From assembly GCA_024682015.1 (NCBI GenBank), contig JAIKZT010000029.1, positions 1-38,914 of the forward strand: a stretch of DNA of 38,914 bases. Reading direction: 5' to 3'. A model generated the notes under the pieces. That model made no database searches, had not been told where the DNA came from, and worked only from the letters and a program-made list of their open reading frames with translations. Shown in pieces: positions 1 to 8,400 of this stretch (the stretch's first letter is position 1; each line of letters starts with the position of its first letter). Both the position numbers and the translations under genes were made by a program. The stretch comes from Clostridia bacterium. GTDB lineage: Bacteria > Bacillota > Clostridia > Peptostreptococcales > Anaerovoracaceae.

Positions 1-1
1 G

Positions 2-973
2 AAGAACCTGGCGGCCGAGGGCAAGAGCATCCTGTTTATCTCCCATAAGCTGGCTGAGATCATGGCCGTGGCCGACCGCTGCACCGTTCTGCGCAAGGGC
101 AAATACATCGGAACCGTAGAAACCAAAAACACCACCATGGAAGAGCTCAGCGCCATGATGGTGGGCCGCAACGTCAACTTCCATGTGGAGAAAAAGCCCG
201 CCGAGCCCGGCGAGGTCATTCTGGACATCGAACACATGACCGTGGCCAGCAAAGTCCACAAAAACAACGCCGTGAAGGACGTATCGCTGAAGGTCCGCGC
301 CGGCGAGATCGTATGTCTGGCCGGGATCGACGGCAACGGGCAGACCGAGTTCGTTTACGGTCTCACGGGGCTGGAGCCCCTGGTATCCGGAAAGGTCACC
401 CTGCTCGGTCAGGACATCACCAGGGCCTCTATCCGTTACCGCAGCACCCACGGCATGAGCCACATCCCCGAGGACCGGCACAAGCACGGTCTGGTACTGG
501 ACTATACCCTGGAAGACAATATCGTGCTCGAGCGCTATTTTGAGCCGGAGTTCACCAACTCCATGGGATTCCTCCGCCGGGACAACATCCGCTCCTATGC
601 CGAGAGGCTGATCGACGAATACGACATCCGCTCCGGTCAGGGCCCGATCACCATAGCGCGCAGCATGTCCGGCGGCAACCAGCAGAAGGCCATCATCGCC
701 CGCGAGATCGACAGAGGTCCCGAGCTGCTGGTCGCGGTCCAGCCTACGAGAGGCCTGGACGTCGGCGCCATAGAATCCGTCCATAAGCAGCTCGTGAAGC
801 AGAGAGACGCCGACAAGGCCGTCCTGCTCGTATCGCTCGAGCTGGACGAGGTCATGAGCGTGCCCGACCGCATCCTCGTGATGTACGAAGGCGAGATCGT
901 CGGCGAGCTGAAGCCGGAAGACATCACCGTGGAAGAGCTGGGTCTGTACATGTCCGGCGCGAAGAGACAGTAA
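2..973 (+). CDS. ABC transporter ATP-binding protein, BMP/nucleoside (NupO-like) type, 5' truncated
   Basis: The reading frame is open from base 2, so the gene starts outside the window; 323 residues are visible of a family usually about 500. The visible part holds the end of the first nucleotide-binding domain (switch region ISHKLAEIMAVADR, nt 37-80) and a complete second one. In the second domain the Walker A is degenerate (GIDGNGQTE, about nt 325-351), the signature is SGGNQQK (about nt 668-690), and the Walker B region reads LLVAVQPTRGLD, with Q where the catalytic Glu or Asp would be. This asymmetric pair, with a weak second site, is usual in the sugar/nucleoside two-NBD ATPases (NupO, BmpC, RbsA, MglA). 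It should energise uptake through the two permeases that follow. The downstream gene begins 15 nt after the stop behind a strong AAAGGAGGA. A BMP-type binding lipoprotein would be expected upstream, outside the window. Nucleoside specificity is inferred from the permease type. Confidence 0.93.
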   Translation, partial: KNLAAEGKSILFISHKLAEIMAVADRCTVLRKGKYIGTVETKNTTMEELSAMMVGRNVNFHVEKKPAEPGEVILDIEHMTVASKVHKNNAVKDVSLKVRAGEIVCLAGIDGNGQTEFVYGLTGLEPLVSGKVTLLGQDITRASIRYRSTHGMSHIPEDRHKHGLVLDYTLEDNIVLERYFEPEFTNSMGFLRRDNIRSYAERLIDEYDIRSGQGPITIARSMSGGNQQKAIIAREIDRGPELLVAVQPTRGLDVGAIESVHKQLVKQRDADKAVLLVSLELDEVMSVPDRILVMYEGEIVGELKPEDITVEELGLYMSGAKRQ

Positions 974-988
974 AGGAGGAACGCCAAC

Positions 989-2080
989 ATGAGAAAATTC
1001 CTGAAAAGCGAAGGCGGCCAGTCCTTTATCGCCTCCATCATCTGCATCGTGCTGGGCCTGCTCATCGGCTACATCGTGCTGCTGTTCATCGCGCCGAAAG
1101 GCGCGGGCACGGCCATCATCACCATCGTCAAGAACTTCTTCTACTATCCGAGCGGCGCTGCGAAGATGAAATATTTCGGCAACACGCTCGTCAAGACGGC
1201 TCCGCTGCTCATGTGCTCGCTGTCCATCCTGTTCGCCTACAAGGTCGGCCTGTTCAACATCGGCTGCTCCGGGCAGTATACGGCAGGCACGTGCGCGGCG
1301 CTGTTCCTGGCGCTGGGCGCGGGCCTTCCCTGGTGGATCTGCGTGATCGCGGCCATGGTCTGCGGCGCGCTGCTGGCGGCCATCTCCGGCGTCCTGAAGA
1401 GCTACGCGAACGTCAACGAGGTCATCTCGGGCATTATGCTGAACTGGATCATGCTCTTTTCCGCGAACATGATCCTCACGAAGGTCAAGGAGAGCACTTC
1501 GCCTTATACGTACACGGTCAAGAGCCAGAACACAGGCGCGCTCATCCCCGGCCTCGGCCTGGGCAAGCTGTTCAACAACAACGAATACATCACGCTGGCG
1601 GTCCCCGTGGCCATCATCCTGGCGGTCGCCATCTGGGTGCTCCTGGAAAAGACGACGTTCGGCTACGAGCTGCGCGCGACGGGCAACAACAAGAACGCGG
1701 CCAAGTACGCCGGCATGAACGAAAAGCGCAACATCATCGTCACGATGATGATCTCCGGAGCCCTCGCGGGCCTGGGCGGCGCCTTCCTGTATCTCACAGG
1801 CTTTGAGCAGTGGCAGTGCACGCAGTCTTCCGTTCCGGCCATGGGCTTCAACGGCATTTCCGCGGCTTTCCTCGGCGGCCTGTCTCCGATCGGCTCCATC
1901 TTCAGTTCGTTCTTCATCCAGCACATCACGGCGGGTGGCGCCTACGTGGACAAGTCCATGTACAGCGCACAGATCTCGGACCTCATCACGTCCGTCATCA
2001 TCTACCTGTGCGGCTTCGTAGGCTTCCTCAAGCTCGTGCTTAAGAAAGCCGGCGAAAAGAAGGAAGGAGGCGTAAAGTAA
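989..2080 (+). CDS. ABC transporter permease, BMP/nucleoside type (NupP-like)
   Basis: A 363-residue polytopic membrane protein. The ATG has AAAGGAGGA about 8 nt upstream. A first hydrophobic helix lies at residues 13-36, with further segments near 70-90, 100-135, 200-220 and 250-275. Family landmarks are GLFNIGCSGQY (about residues 88-98), the NIGxxGQ motif of this permease branch, and NEVISGIMLNW (about 143-153), the cytoplasmic loop expected to contact the ATPase. The size is typical. Its stop shares one base with the start of the second permease (TAATG), so the two are translationally coupled and probably form a heterodimeric pore. The family (BPD_transp_2; NupP, BmpD) imports nucleosides or sugars; nucleosides are more likely given the paired unequal permeases. 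The substrate is not visible in the sequence. Confidence 0.92.
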   Translation: MRKFLKSEGGQSFIASIICIVLGLLIGYIVLLFIAPKGAGTAIITIVKNFFYYPSGAAKMKYFGNTLVKTAPLLMCSLSILFAYKVGLFNIGCSGQYTAGTCAALFLALGAGLPWWICVIAAMVCGALLAAISGVLKSYANVNEVISGIMLNWIMLFSANMILTKVKESTSPYTYTVKSQNTGALIPGLGLGKLFNNNEYITLAVPVAIILAVAIWVLLEKTTFGYELRATGNNKNAAKYAGMNEKRNIIVTMMISGALAGLGGAFLYLTGFEQWQCTQSSVPAMGFNGISAAFLGGLSPIGSIFSSFFIQHITAGGAYVDKSMYSAQISDLITSVIIYLCGFVGFLKLVLKKAGEKKEGGVK

Positions 2081-3027
2081 TGATACTGCTTCTGCAATAC
2101 ACCATCATCTTCGCTGCCGTACTTACGCTGGTAGCCATCGGCGGGTGCTTCTCGGAGCATTCCGGCGTCATCAACATCGGTCTGGAAGGCATCATGGTCA
2201 TGGGCGCCTTAGGCGGCGCGCTGGTCATGCGCTTCTCGAACTATCCCGAAAGCGGCAACGCGTTCACGCTCATCCTGCTCACGATCCTGGCGGCCGTCAT
2301 CTTCGGCATGGTGTACTCGCTGCTGCTGGCCGTGGCGTGCATCAACTTCAAGGCGGACCAGACCATCATCGGCATCGCCATGAACATGCTGGGCACGGCG
2401 GCCGCGACGGTCATCGTCAAGGCCATGAATACCCGGATCAACCCGGACAACGTGTCGTCCACCATCCAGTACATCAACCAGAAGAAAGCGTTCCTGGTGA
2501 ACCTGGGAGGCTTTGAATTCAACTGGTTCATGCTGGTGACGGTCATCCTGCTCGTCTGCTCGTACGTGCTGCTGTACAAGACGCGCCTCGGCTTGCGGCT
2601 GCAGGCCTGCGGCGAGCATCCCCAGGCGGCGGCGTCCGTGGGCATCTCCGTGTTCAAGATGCGCTACATCGGTGTCATCATCTCCGGCTTCCTCGGCGGC
2701 CTTGGCGGCATCGTGTACATCACGTCCGGCGTATCGGAGTGGAAGTTTGAGAACGGCGTGGCGGGCTTCGGCTTCCTCGCGCTGGCGGTCATGATCTTCG
2801 GCCAGTGGAAACCGCACAGGATCGCGCTGTCCGCGCTGCTGTTCGGCCTGTTCCGCGCGCTGTCGAACGTGTACATGGGCTTCGACTTCCTGGCCAGGCT
2901 CAACATTCCCAGCGGCATCTACAACATGCTGCCGTACATCATCTGCCTCATCGTGCTGGCCTTCACGTCCAAGAAGTCCAGAGCCCCGAAGGCGGAGGGC
3001 ATCCCCTACGACAAGGGCATGCGGTAA
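2080..3027 (+). CDS. ABC transporter permease, BMP/nucleoside type (NupQ-like)
   Basis: A 315-residue permease, shorter than its partner, as is normal for the NupQ position. The ATG overlaps the TAA of the preceding gene by one base, and AAGGAGG lies just upstream at 2064-2070. It shows HSGVINIGLEGIMVMGAL near the N terminus (the NIGLEG family motif, residues about 25-40) and ADQTIIGIAMN (about 94-104), the loop equivalent to NEVISGIMLN of the partner. Hydrophobic stretches fill the rest, and the tail is short and basic (KKSRAPKAEG). With the ATPase upstream it forms the membrane part of one importer. It is the last gene of the operon and is followed by a hairpin terminator 14 nt after the stop. 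Confidence 0.92.
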   Translation: MILLLQYTIIFAAVLTLVAIGGCFSEHSGVINIGLEGIMVMGALGGALVMRFSNYPESGNAFTLILLTILAAVIFGMVYSLLLAVACINFKADQTIIGIAMNMLGTAAATVIVKAMNTRINPDNVSSTIQYINQKKAFLVNLGGFEFNWFMLVTVILLVCSYVLLYKTRLGLRLQACGEHPQAAASVGISVFKMRYIGVIISGFLGGLGGIVYITSGVSEWKFENGVAGFGFLALAVMIFGQWKPHRIALSALLFGLFRALSNVYMGFDFLARLNIPSGIYNMLPYIICLIVLAFTSKKSRAPKAEGIPYDKGMR

Positions 3028-3040
3028 AGTTCTTTCCGGT

Positions 3041-3072
3041 GACCCTGCCAGCGCTGGCAGGGTCGCTTTTTC
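3041..3072 (+). terminator. Rho-independent terminator of the ABC transporter operon
   Basis: A perfect inverted repeat, GACCCTGCCA / TGGCAGGGTC with loop GCGC (the arms can extend into the loop), spans 3041-3064 and is followed by GCTTTTT. It sits 14 nt after the stop of the last permease, so it closes that operon. Confidence 0.88.
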
Positions 3073-3093
3073 CCTGACGTTTTCAACTCTCAT

Positions 3094-3208
3094 TTGCCTT
3101 CGGGGTCCTGTCGCAAACCATCCTCATACCTTGCGATGCTCGCCGCGGACGGGGCGCCGCGGACTGCGCTTCTCGGCATGAGCCTCTTTTGCGCCACCCC
3201 TTCGGCTT
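3094..3208. repeat. Direct repeat copy 1 (about 115 bp), upstream of the CHR-methyltransferase cassette
   Basis: This stretch reappears at 5165-5280 in the same orientation with only a handful of differences: one extra G in the CGGGGCGCC run and a few substitutions near both ends. It begins TTGCCT.CGGGGTCCTG and ends with TTTTGCGCCACCCC. No convincing reading frame is shared by both copies. It contains GC-rich palindromic pieces such as CCGCGG twice. The family is not one I can name. It ends 36 nt before the GTG of the first CHR gene. Confidence 0.9.
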
Positions 3209-3216
3209 TGATGAAG

Positions 3217-3231
3217 TGATACTTTGTATCA
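3217..3231. promoter_or_regulatory. Small inverted repeat before the first CHR gene
   Basis: TGATAC-TTT-GTATCA is a perfect 6-3-6 inverted repeat ending 13 nt before the GTG start and abutting the AAAAGAGGA ribosome binding site. It could be an operator or a hairpin limiting ribosome access. There is no independent support, and a repeat this short may be chance. Confidence 0.25.
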
Positions 3232-3244
3232 GAAAAGAGGACAC

Positions 3245-3829
3245 GTGCTTCTACAGATTTTCTTGACATTTTTTAAAGTGGGCATGTTCACCATCGGCGG
3301 CGGATATGCCATGCTCCCCATCATCCAGGAGGCTGTCTGCCACGAAAAGGGCTGGCTGACGGATGAGGAATTTCTGGATTCCATCTCGCTCACGAACTCG
3401 CTGCCCGGGCCTCTGGCCACGAACTGCGCGACGTTCATCGGCTTTCGCCTGAAGAAGATCCCGGGCGCCATCGCGGCCATCCTGGGCACGATCTGCCCGT
3501 CGATCATCATCATCCTGCTCATCGCCATGGTCTTTACGACCGCCATGGAGCAGCCCCTCGTGCAGGCGTTCTTCCGGGGCGTCGGACCGGCCGTGTTCGC
3601 GCTGATCGTAAGCGCCGTGTACAAGCTGGCGAAATCCGCGAAGATCCTGGAAAACAAACTCTCGCTGATCGTCGCGGTCGCTTCGTTCGCGCTCATCGGG
3701 TTCCTGAAGATCACGCCCATCCTCATCGTCATCGGCGCGGCGGTCATCGCTCTCGTAGCGGATTCCGTAAAGAAGACGAAGACGGCGGATGCCCAGAAGG
3801 GAGGTTCGGACAATGAATCTCATTCTTAG
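3245..3829 (+). CDS. chrA: Short-chain CHR (chromate-type) transporter, N-half type
   Basis: A 194-residue membrane protein of the CHR family (chromate ion transporter), half-size form. Landmarks are FFKVGMFTIGGGYAMLP near the N terminus and NSLPGPLATNCATFIG about 45 residues later, the two CHR signature regions, followed by several hydrophobic segments and a charged tail (KKTKTADAQKGGSDNE). I chose GTG at 3245 because AAAAGAGGA lies 6 nt before it. An in-frame TTG at 3224 would add seven residues (MYQKRGH) with no ribosome binding site. Half-size CHR proteins normally come as adjacent pairs that act together, as in Bacillus ywrA/ywrB. The partner follows and overlaps by 17 nt. Chromate efflux is the family assignment; the true anion substrate here is unknown. 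Confidence 0.88.
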   Translation: MLLQIFLTFFKVGMFTIGGGYAMLPIIQEAVCHEKGWLTDEEFLDSISLTNSLPGPLATNCATFIGFRLKKIPGAIAAILGTICPSIIIILLIAMVFTTAMEQPLVQAFFRGVGPAVFALIVSAVYKLAKSAKILENKLSLIVAVASFALIGFLKITPILIVIGAAVIALVADSVKKTKTADAQKGGSDNESHS

Positions 3830-4346
3830 GATGTGCCTCGCCTTCATCAAGATCGGCGCTTTCTGCTTCGGCGGCGGCTACGCGGCCGTCGGCCTCATCG
3901 AAAACGAGGTCGTCAAGGCCATGGGCTGGCTTTCCGCGGAGCAGTTCATCAACATCATCGCCATCGCGGAGATGACGCCCGGCCCCATTGCGGTGAACAC
4001 GTCCACGTTCGCCGGCTACCTGATGGCAGGGCCTCTCGCGGGCATCCTGTGCACGCTGTCCGTCATCCTCATCCCGAGCTGCCTGGCGCTGCTCACCGCG
4101 TTCTTCTTCGAGAAGGTGAAGAACAATCCGAAGGTGCAGACGGCGGTAAAGGGCATACGGCCCGGCGCCATCGGCATCATCGCGGCGGCCGGCATCTCCA
4201 TCGCCAAGAGCGGATTCCACGACTGGTTCTCGGCCGTGCTGTTCGCGGTGGCGGCGTTCATCATCTTCAAGCTGAAAAAGAGCCCCATCATCGCGCTGCT
4301 GTCCTGCGGCGCCCTGGGAGTGATCGTATATGGCTTCATCCTGTAA
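3813..4346 (+). CDS. chrA: Short-chain CHR (chromate-type) transporter, C-half type
   Basis: A 177-residue partner of the preceding gene. It starts at ATG 3813 behind GGGAGG (3799-3804); an upstream in-frame ATG at 3789 lacks a ribosome binding site and lies deeper inside the first gene. It shows FIKIGAFCFGGGYAAVGLI and, about 35 residues on, AEMTPGPIAVNTSTFAGY, typical of the second member of short-chain pairs. Several hydrophobic helices follow. The start lies 17 nt inside the first CHR gene and the stop lies 17 nt inside the methyltransferase gene, so all three are translationally linked. The two halves together correspond to one full-length ChrA. Substrate as for the first half: inferred, not shown. 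Confidence 0.88.
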   Translation: MNLILRMCLAFIKIGAFCFGGGYAAVGLIENEVVKAMGWLSAEQFINIIAIAEMTPGPIAVNTSTFAGYLMAGPLAGILCTLSVILIPSCLALLTAFFFEKVKNNPKVQTAVKGIRPGAIGIIAAAGISIAKSGFHDWFSAVLFAVAAFIIFKLKKSPIIALLSCGALGVIVYGFIL

Positions 4347-5124
4347 GGTACGCTGCGGAGACAATCTGGAATACATGAAAGACTTGCCGGGCGAGTCGGT
4401 CGACTTCATCTACGTCGACCCTCCGTTTTTCTCGTCCGCGGATTATTACACACGAAAGGGGAATGCGGCGTACGGCGACCGCTGGAAGGGCGGCCTGGAC
4501 GAGTATCTGGGCATGCTGAAGCCCCGACTGGCAGAGATGCGCCGGCTGCTGAAGGACACCGGCACCATCGCCGTGCACCTCGACTGGCACGCCGTGCACT
4601 ACGTCAAGGTGATGATGGATGAGCTGTTCGGGCGCGGCAATTTCGTGAACGAACTCATCTGGGCGTACAAGTCCGGCGGCGCCACGGGGAAGCGGTTCGC
4701 CCGCAAGCACGACACGATCCTCGTGTACGCGAAAGGGGAGGAATACTACTTCCTGGCGCAGAAAGAGCGGTCGTACAACCGGGACAATCGGCCTTACCGC
4801 TTCAAGGACGTCGAGGAATTTGAGGATGAAGAGGGCAAGTGGTACACGATGGTGAACCGCAAGGACGTCCTGTTCGTCGACATGGTGGGACGCACGTCCT
4901 CGGAGCGCACGGATTACGCGACGCAAAAACCGGAAGCACTGCTGGACATCCTGCTGGACAGTCTCTGCCCGCCGGGCGGCGTCTGCGCGGACTTCTTCGC
5001 AGGATCCGGCACGCTGGGCGCCTGCGCGCTGCGCAGGGACTGCAGCTGCCTGCTCTGCGATTCGAGCCGCGAGGCGGTGGACATCATGCTGGACAGGCTG
5101 GGCCTCTTCGCGCAGGAGGTGTGA
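4330..5124 (+). CDS. Orphan DNA (adenine-N6) methyltransferase, beta-class
   Basis: A 264-residue AdoMet-dependent DNA methyltransferase of the N4/N6 family (PF01555 type). The catalytic motif IV is DPPF at residues 30-33, which favours adenine-N6 over cytosine-N4 (usually SPP). The AdoMet-binding motif I, FAGSGT, is at 223-228, near the C terminus. The order IV before I defines the beta class seen in type III Mod and some type II enzymes. Other family landmarks are NELIWAYKSGG and TDYATQKPEALL. The protein is short, leaving little room for a large target-recognition domain. No restriction endonuclease, specificity subunit or helicase gene lies nearby, so it appears to be a solitary enzyme. 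The ATG is 17 nt before the end of the CHR gene, with GGGAG just upstream. What joins it functionally to anion transporters is not known. Confidence 0.88.
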   Translation: MASSCKVRCGDNLEYMKDLPGESVDFIYVDPPFFSSADYYTRKGNAAYGDRWKGGLDEYLGMLKPRLAEMRRLLKDTGTIAVHLDWHAVHYVKVMMDELFGRGNFVNELIWAYKSGGATGKRFARKHDTILVYAKGEEYYFLAQKERSYNRDNRPYRFKDVEEFEDEEGKWYTMVNRKDVLFVDMVGRTSSERTDYATQKPEALLDILLDSLCPPGGVCADFFAGSGTLGACALRRDCSCLLCDSSREAVDIMLDRLGLFAQEV

Positions 5125-5158
5125 CCCTCTTTGCCGCCACCCCTGCAGCTATATAATC
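5125..5158. repeat. Partial third copy of the repeat (tail end only)
   Basis: CCCTCTTTGCCGCCACCCCT and the following bases resemble the last 30 or so bases of the direct repeat (CCTCTTTTGCGCCACCCCTG), then an ATTATA-like patch as after copy 2. It sits immediately after the methyltransferase stop and just before copy 2, giving a degenerate tandem arrangement. Confidence 0.55.
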
Positions 5159-5164
5159 CTTGAC

Positions 5165-5280
5165 TTGCCTCCGGGGTCCTGTCGCAAACCATCCTCATAC
5201 CTTGCGATGCTCGCCGCGGACGGGGGCGCCGCGGACTGCGCTTCTCGGCATGAGCCTCTTTTGCGCCACCCCTGCGGCCT
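5165..5280. repeat. Direct repeat copy 2 (about 116 bp), between the methyltransferase and the giant gene
   Basis: Same sequence and orientation as 3094-3208. The two copies bracket the CHR-CHR-methyltransferase cassette exactly, leaving about 1.95 kb between them. The rest of the 311-nt gap before the giant gene (5281-5435) is AT-rich and holds a 7-3-7 inverted repeat (TGACAGT-CAA-ACTGTCA, 5319-5335) and a terminator-like hairpin (5348-5382). Confidence 0.9.
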
Positions 5281-5318
5281 GGGATTATACCATCAAACTG
5301 ATTAAATGTCATAAGTTG

Positions 5319-5335
5319 TGACAGTCAAACTGTCA
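5319..5335. promoter_or_regulatory. Inverted repeat upstream of the giant gene, possible operator
   Basis: TGACAGT-CAA-ACTGTCA is a perfect 7-bp inverted repeat with a 3-nt centre, in AT-rich DNA 100 nt before the giant gene's ATG. It has the form of a dimeric repressor site, but no regulator can be named and a matching promoter is not obvious. Confidence 0.3.
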
Positions 5336-5347
5336 ATGTCAAATCGG

Positions 5348-5382
5348 CTGTGCGGATTGTAAAGATCCGCACAGTTTGTTTT
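5348..5382 (+). terminator. Hairpin plus T-tract before the giant gene (terminator or attenuator)
   Basis: CTGTGCGGAT / ATCCGCACAG is a perfect 10-bp stem with a 7-nt loop (TGTAAAG), followed by TTTGTTTT. It ends 53 nt before the ATG of the giant gene and 223 nt after the methyltransferase stop. It may simply end the upstream operon. If the giant gene's promoter lies upstream of it, it would act as an attenuator. I see no clear -35/-10 pair in the 53 nt between hairpin and ATG. Confidence 0.75.
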
Positions 5383-5435
5383 AATTAAGGGTGGATTAGA
5401 GTGTTATTTTGTTTACTTTTTATGAGGGTAATTAT

Positions 5436-8400
5436 ATGAAAAAGAAACTGATCAGCATCGTCTTGGCACTGGCCATGCTCATCACTTCCGTACCGGCCCC
5501 GGTGTTCGCTCTGGACCCGGGAGGGGAGGTGGTCGTCCAAACGGACGGCACACCGGAGGAGGCTCCTCCGGCGGAAGAAAGCGAGCCGGCCATAGAAGCG
5601 GAACCGGCTGCCGGGCAGCCGGAGACACTTGGCGTGCCTTACGCGCCGCCAAAGCAGGAAGAAGAGTCTCCTGCGGAGGAAACGGAACCTGAAACTGCCG
5701 AAACGGCTTCGCAGGAGCCTGCGGAGGAGGCCGTCCTTCCCGCTGCAGCGCCCATACTTGCAGCGCCGGCGGCAGCGCCTCTTCGCGCGATGGCGACGGG
5801 AACCATTCCCATCGTAGCAGGTCCGAACGCGGCAGGCACGACGCTTTCGATGGACGAGGAAGGCGGATCCTTTACGATCTCCATCCCCTCGGCCGGGCGC
5901 TATGCGGTTCACATTGACAAGGTATCCGGCAACTTCTCTCAGGTCAGAAGCATCATCCTGAACCCGGCCGAAGAGCAGATCTCCGGCGTCTGGTGCTATT
6001 CCTACGAAGATTCCGGATGGGACATCTTCTTCACGGCTGATTCTGCGGCGAACTACACGCTTCTCTTCGACGGCGCCTATTACGACTCAGTCTACAACGA
6101 AGAGACCGAAACGTGGGAAGAGCCTTCCGACAAGTCGTTCTCCATGTCCGTCAAGGTCTACGCGACTATCGATCCGCCTGCGTTTGCGGACGGTACGCCC
6201 GACGGCGAAAGCGTCGAACTGACGGCTCCGTATACGCTTCGCTATACCGTGCCTTCCGGCTGCACCGTCTGGTATGCCGTCACTGGCGCCGGTCACTGGG
6301 ACCCCGAATACGTGCAGTACGATCCGGCAGATCCTCCCGTGATCGCGGAGCCCTGCGATGTCCAGGCTTACGCGCAGAAGGCGACCGCAAACGGCACGCT
6401 GAAGAGCGCGGCGGCTTACAATAACTTCTACGTGAACGGAGCGGATATCTGGCTCGATACGGATCTGGTCGAAAACGGCGGCAGCGTCACGCTGTCCTAC
6501 GACGAGCCGGATCTGGAGATCTACTATCAGGTCGGCATGGGCGAAGGAGGCCACGGGTGGCCTTCCGCTTCGGAACTGAAGGCCACCGGCACCCGCTATA
6601 CCGGATCCATTACGATCACCGGCGATGAAGGAGAACACATTCCCGTTTATTTTGTCGGATTCCTGCCCAGCGGGCTTGCCGGCAATGTAAACGGCAGCTG
6701 GATCGAGATCGGCACGCCGCCTCCGGCTGCGCCGACGTACTCTCCCGCGGATGAGTCCAGCATCTACGAGCCTTTGGTGTGGGCCTCCCCCCGTACGGTC
6801 ACGATCACGTCCCCGGCGGGCACGAAGCTCTGCTACGCCATGCAGTGGATGGGCTATGATTTCACCGGAGATTCCACCGGCGCCACGCTGCTGGATACGA
6901 ATACGGTCACGCTCACCGTCGACCACGATATGTACATCGAGGCGCGGACGTATGACCCCGCCAAGGATATGTTCTCCGAGACCGCTTCGCGCGGATACAT
7001 CATCGAACAGGCCAAGAATCTTACGATCACCCAGTCCGCTGCCATCACCGAGAGCGGCGAAGTGTTCGAGGGGGTCAGCGAGGAGTTTACTCTCACCGTG
7101 AACCAGGCGGGCACGTACCGCTTTGCGTTCAGTTTCCCGGGCAAGTATTACTACAGCAACATGCCCGTCCGGCTGTATGATTCGTCGGATACGCTGATCG
7201 CCGAACTCGACAGTACCTATGACGACGAAGCTTCGGCGGACATCGCGCTTGCCAAGGGTACGTACCGCCTGGAGATCTGCCCCGTGGAGGGCGTAGGCTA
7301 TTACGGCACCAGCGCCGGCGAAGAGTACACGATGACGATCACGAAGGGTGTCGCCGCGCCGACGTTCACCATCAACGGCACCCCGGTCGAGCCGAACGGC
7401 AGCGACGAATATGAAGGTCCTGCTACGGTCGTACTGACCGCGGCCGACGCTTCGGATACGATCTACTGGAGCTCTTACAATTACGGCGGCTTTACGGAAT
7501 ATACCGGGCCCATCACCGTTTCCAGCAGCGGGACCATCTATGCTTATGCCGAGAATGCAGGCATTCAGAGCGAACAGGTCTATCGCTATTTCACCATCAA
7601 CCTCGCGCCGCCGACGTTCACGCCCATCAGCGGCGGGACGCACGGCAATACGGTCTCGCTCGTGCTGTCGCATCCGAACAGCAGCGCGGAGATCTGGTAT
7701 TGCTACGGCTACAGTTACGACTACGGCTCTGCCGTTCAGTATACGGGCGAGCCTCTCCTGATCACCGAAACGAAGAGCGTTTCCGCCGTGGCAAAACTCG
7801 GCGGCGCGACGAGCAGCGTGGCGTACTGGTACGGCACGATCGACCTGAGCGATCCAGAACTGTATGACACTCAGCGCTTCTACGCCTCGAGGGAAGGATA
7901 CCTCAGCACCTATATTTACGACTCCACCGTTCTCGCCGGCACGGTGCAGCTTTCCGCGCTATACAGCGTCGGCGACACCGGCAGCGGCATCGACCACATC
8001 GACTATTATCTGAAGGTCGGCAGCGGCGCTTACACGCTGCTGGGCACCGCTGCGCAGTACGAGTCCATCACCTGGGATACGCAGTCCATACCGGGCTGCT
8101 ACGACGGTCCTGTCCCGGTTCGCCTGCTGGCGATCGTCTACGACAGGGCGGGCCGCGCAAGCGCGAACGTGAGCGATCTGAGCGATTCTTACGACGCGAC
8201 GTTTGCGCCGTTCTTCACCGTGGACAATACGGCTACGCCGCCGATGGATACGTTCACGGCGGAGCCCGGCGCTGCGAACATCACGCTTTCGTGGTCGAGG
8301 GGTACCGCACTGGAATACGGCGATCAGATCTATCTCTACCGCGCCGCTACAGCGGAAGGCCTGGAGAGCGCGGAGCCTCTGGAGACCCTGTGGTACAGCG

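Noticed and set aside
721..768. Loss of the catalytic Glu in the second ATPase domain as a defect
   Set aside because: A degenerate second nucleotide site with VQPTRGLD is normal for nucleoside/sugar ATPases of this branch.
5409..5435. Upstream TTG start for the giant gene
   Set aside because: It would put nine residues (MFTFYEGNY) before the signal peptide and lacks a ribosome binding site, whereas ATG 5436 has GAGGG at proper spacing.
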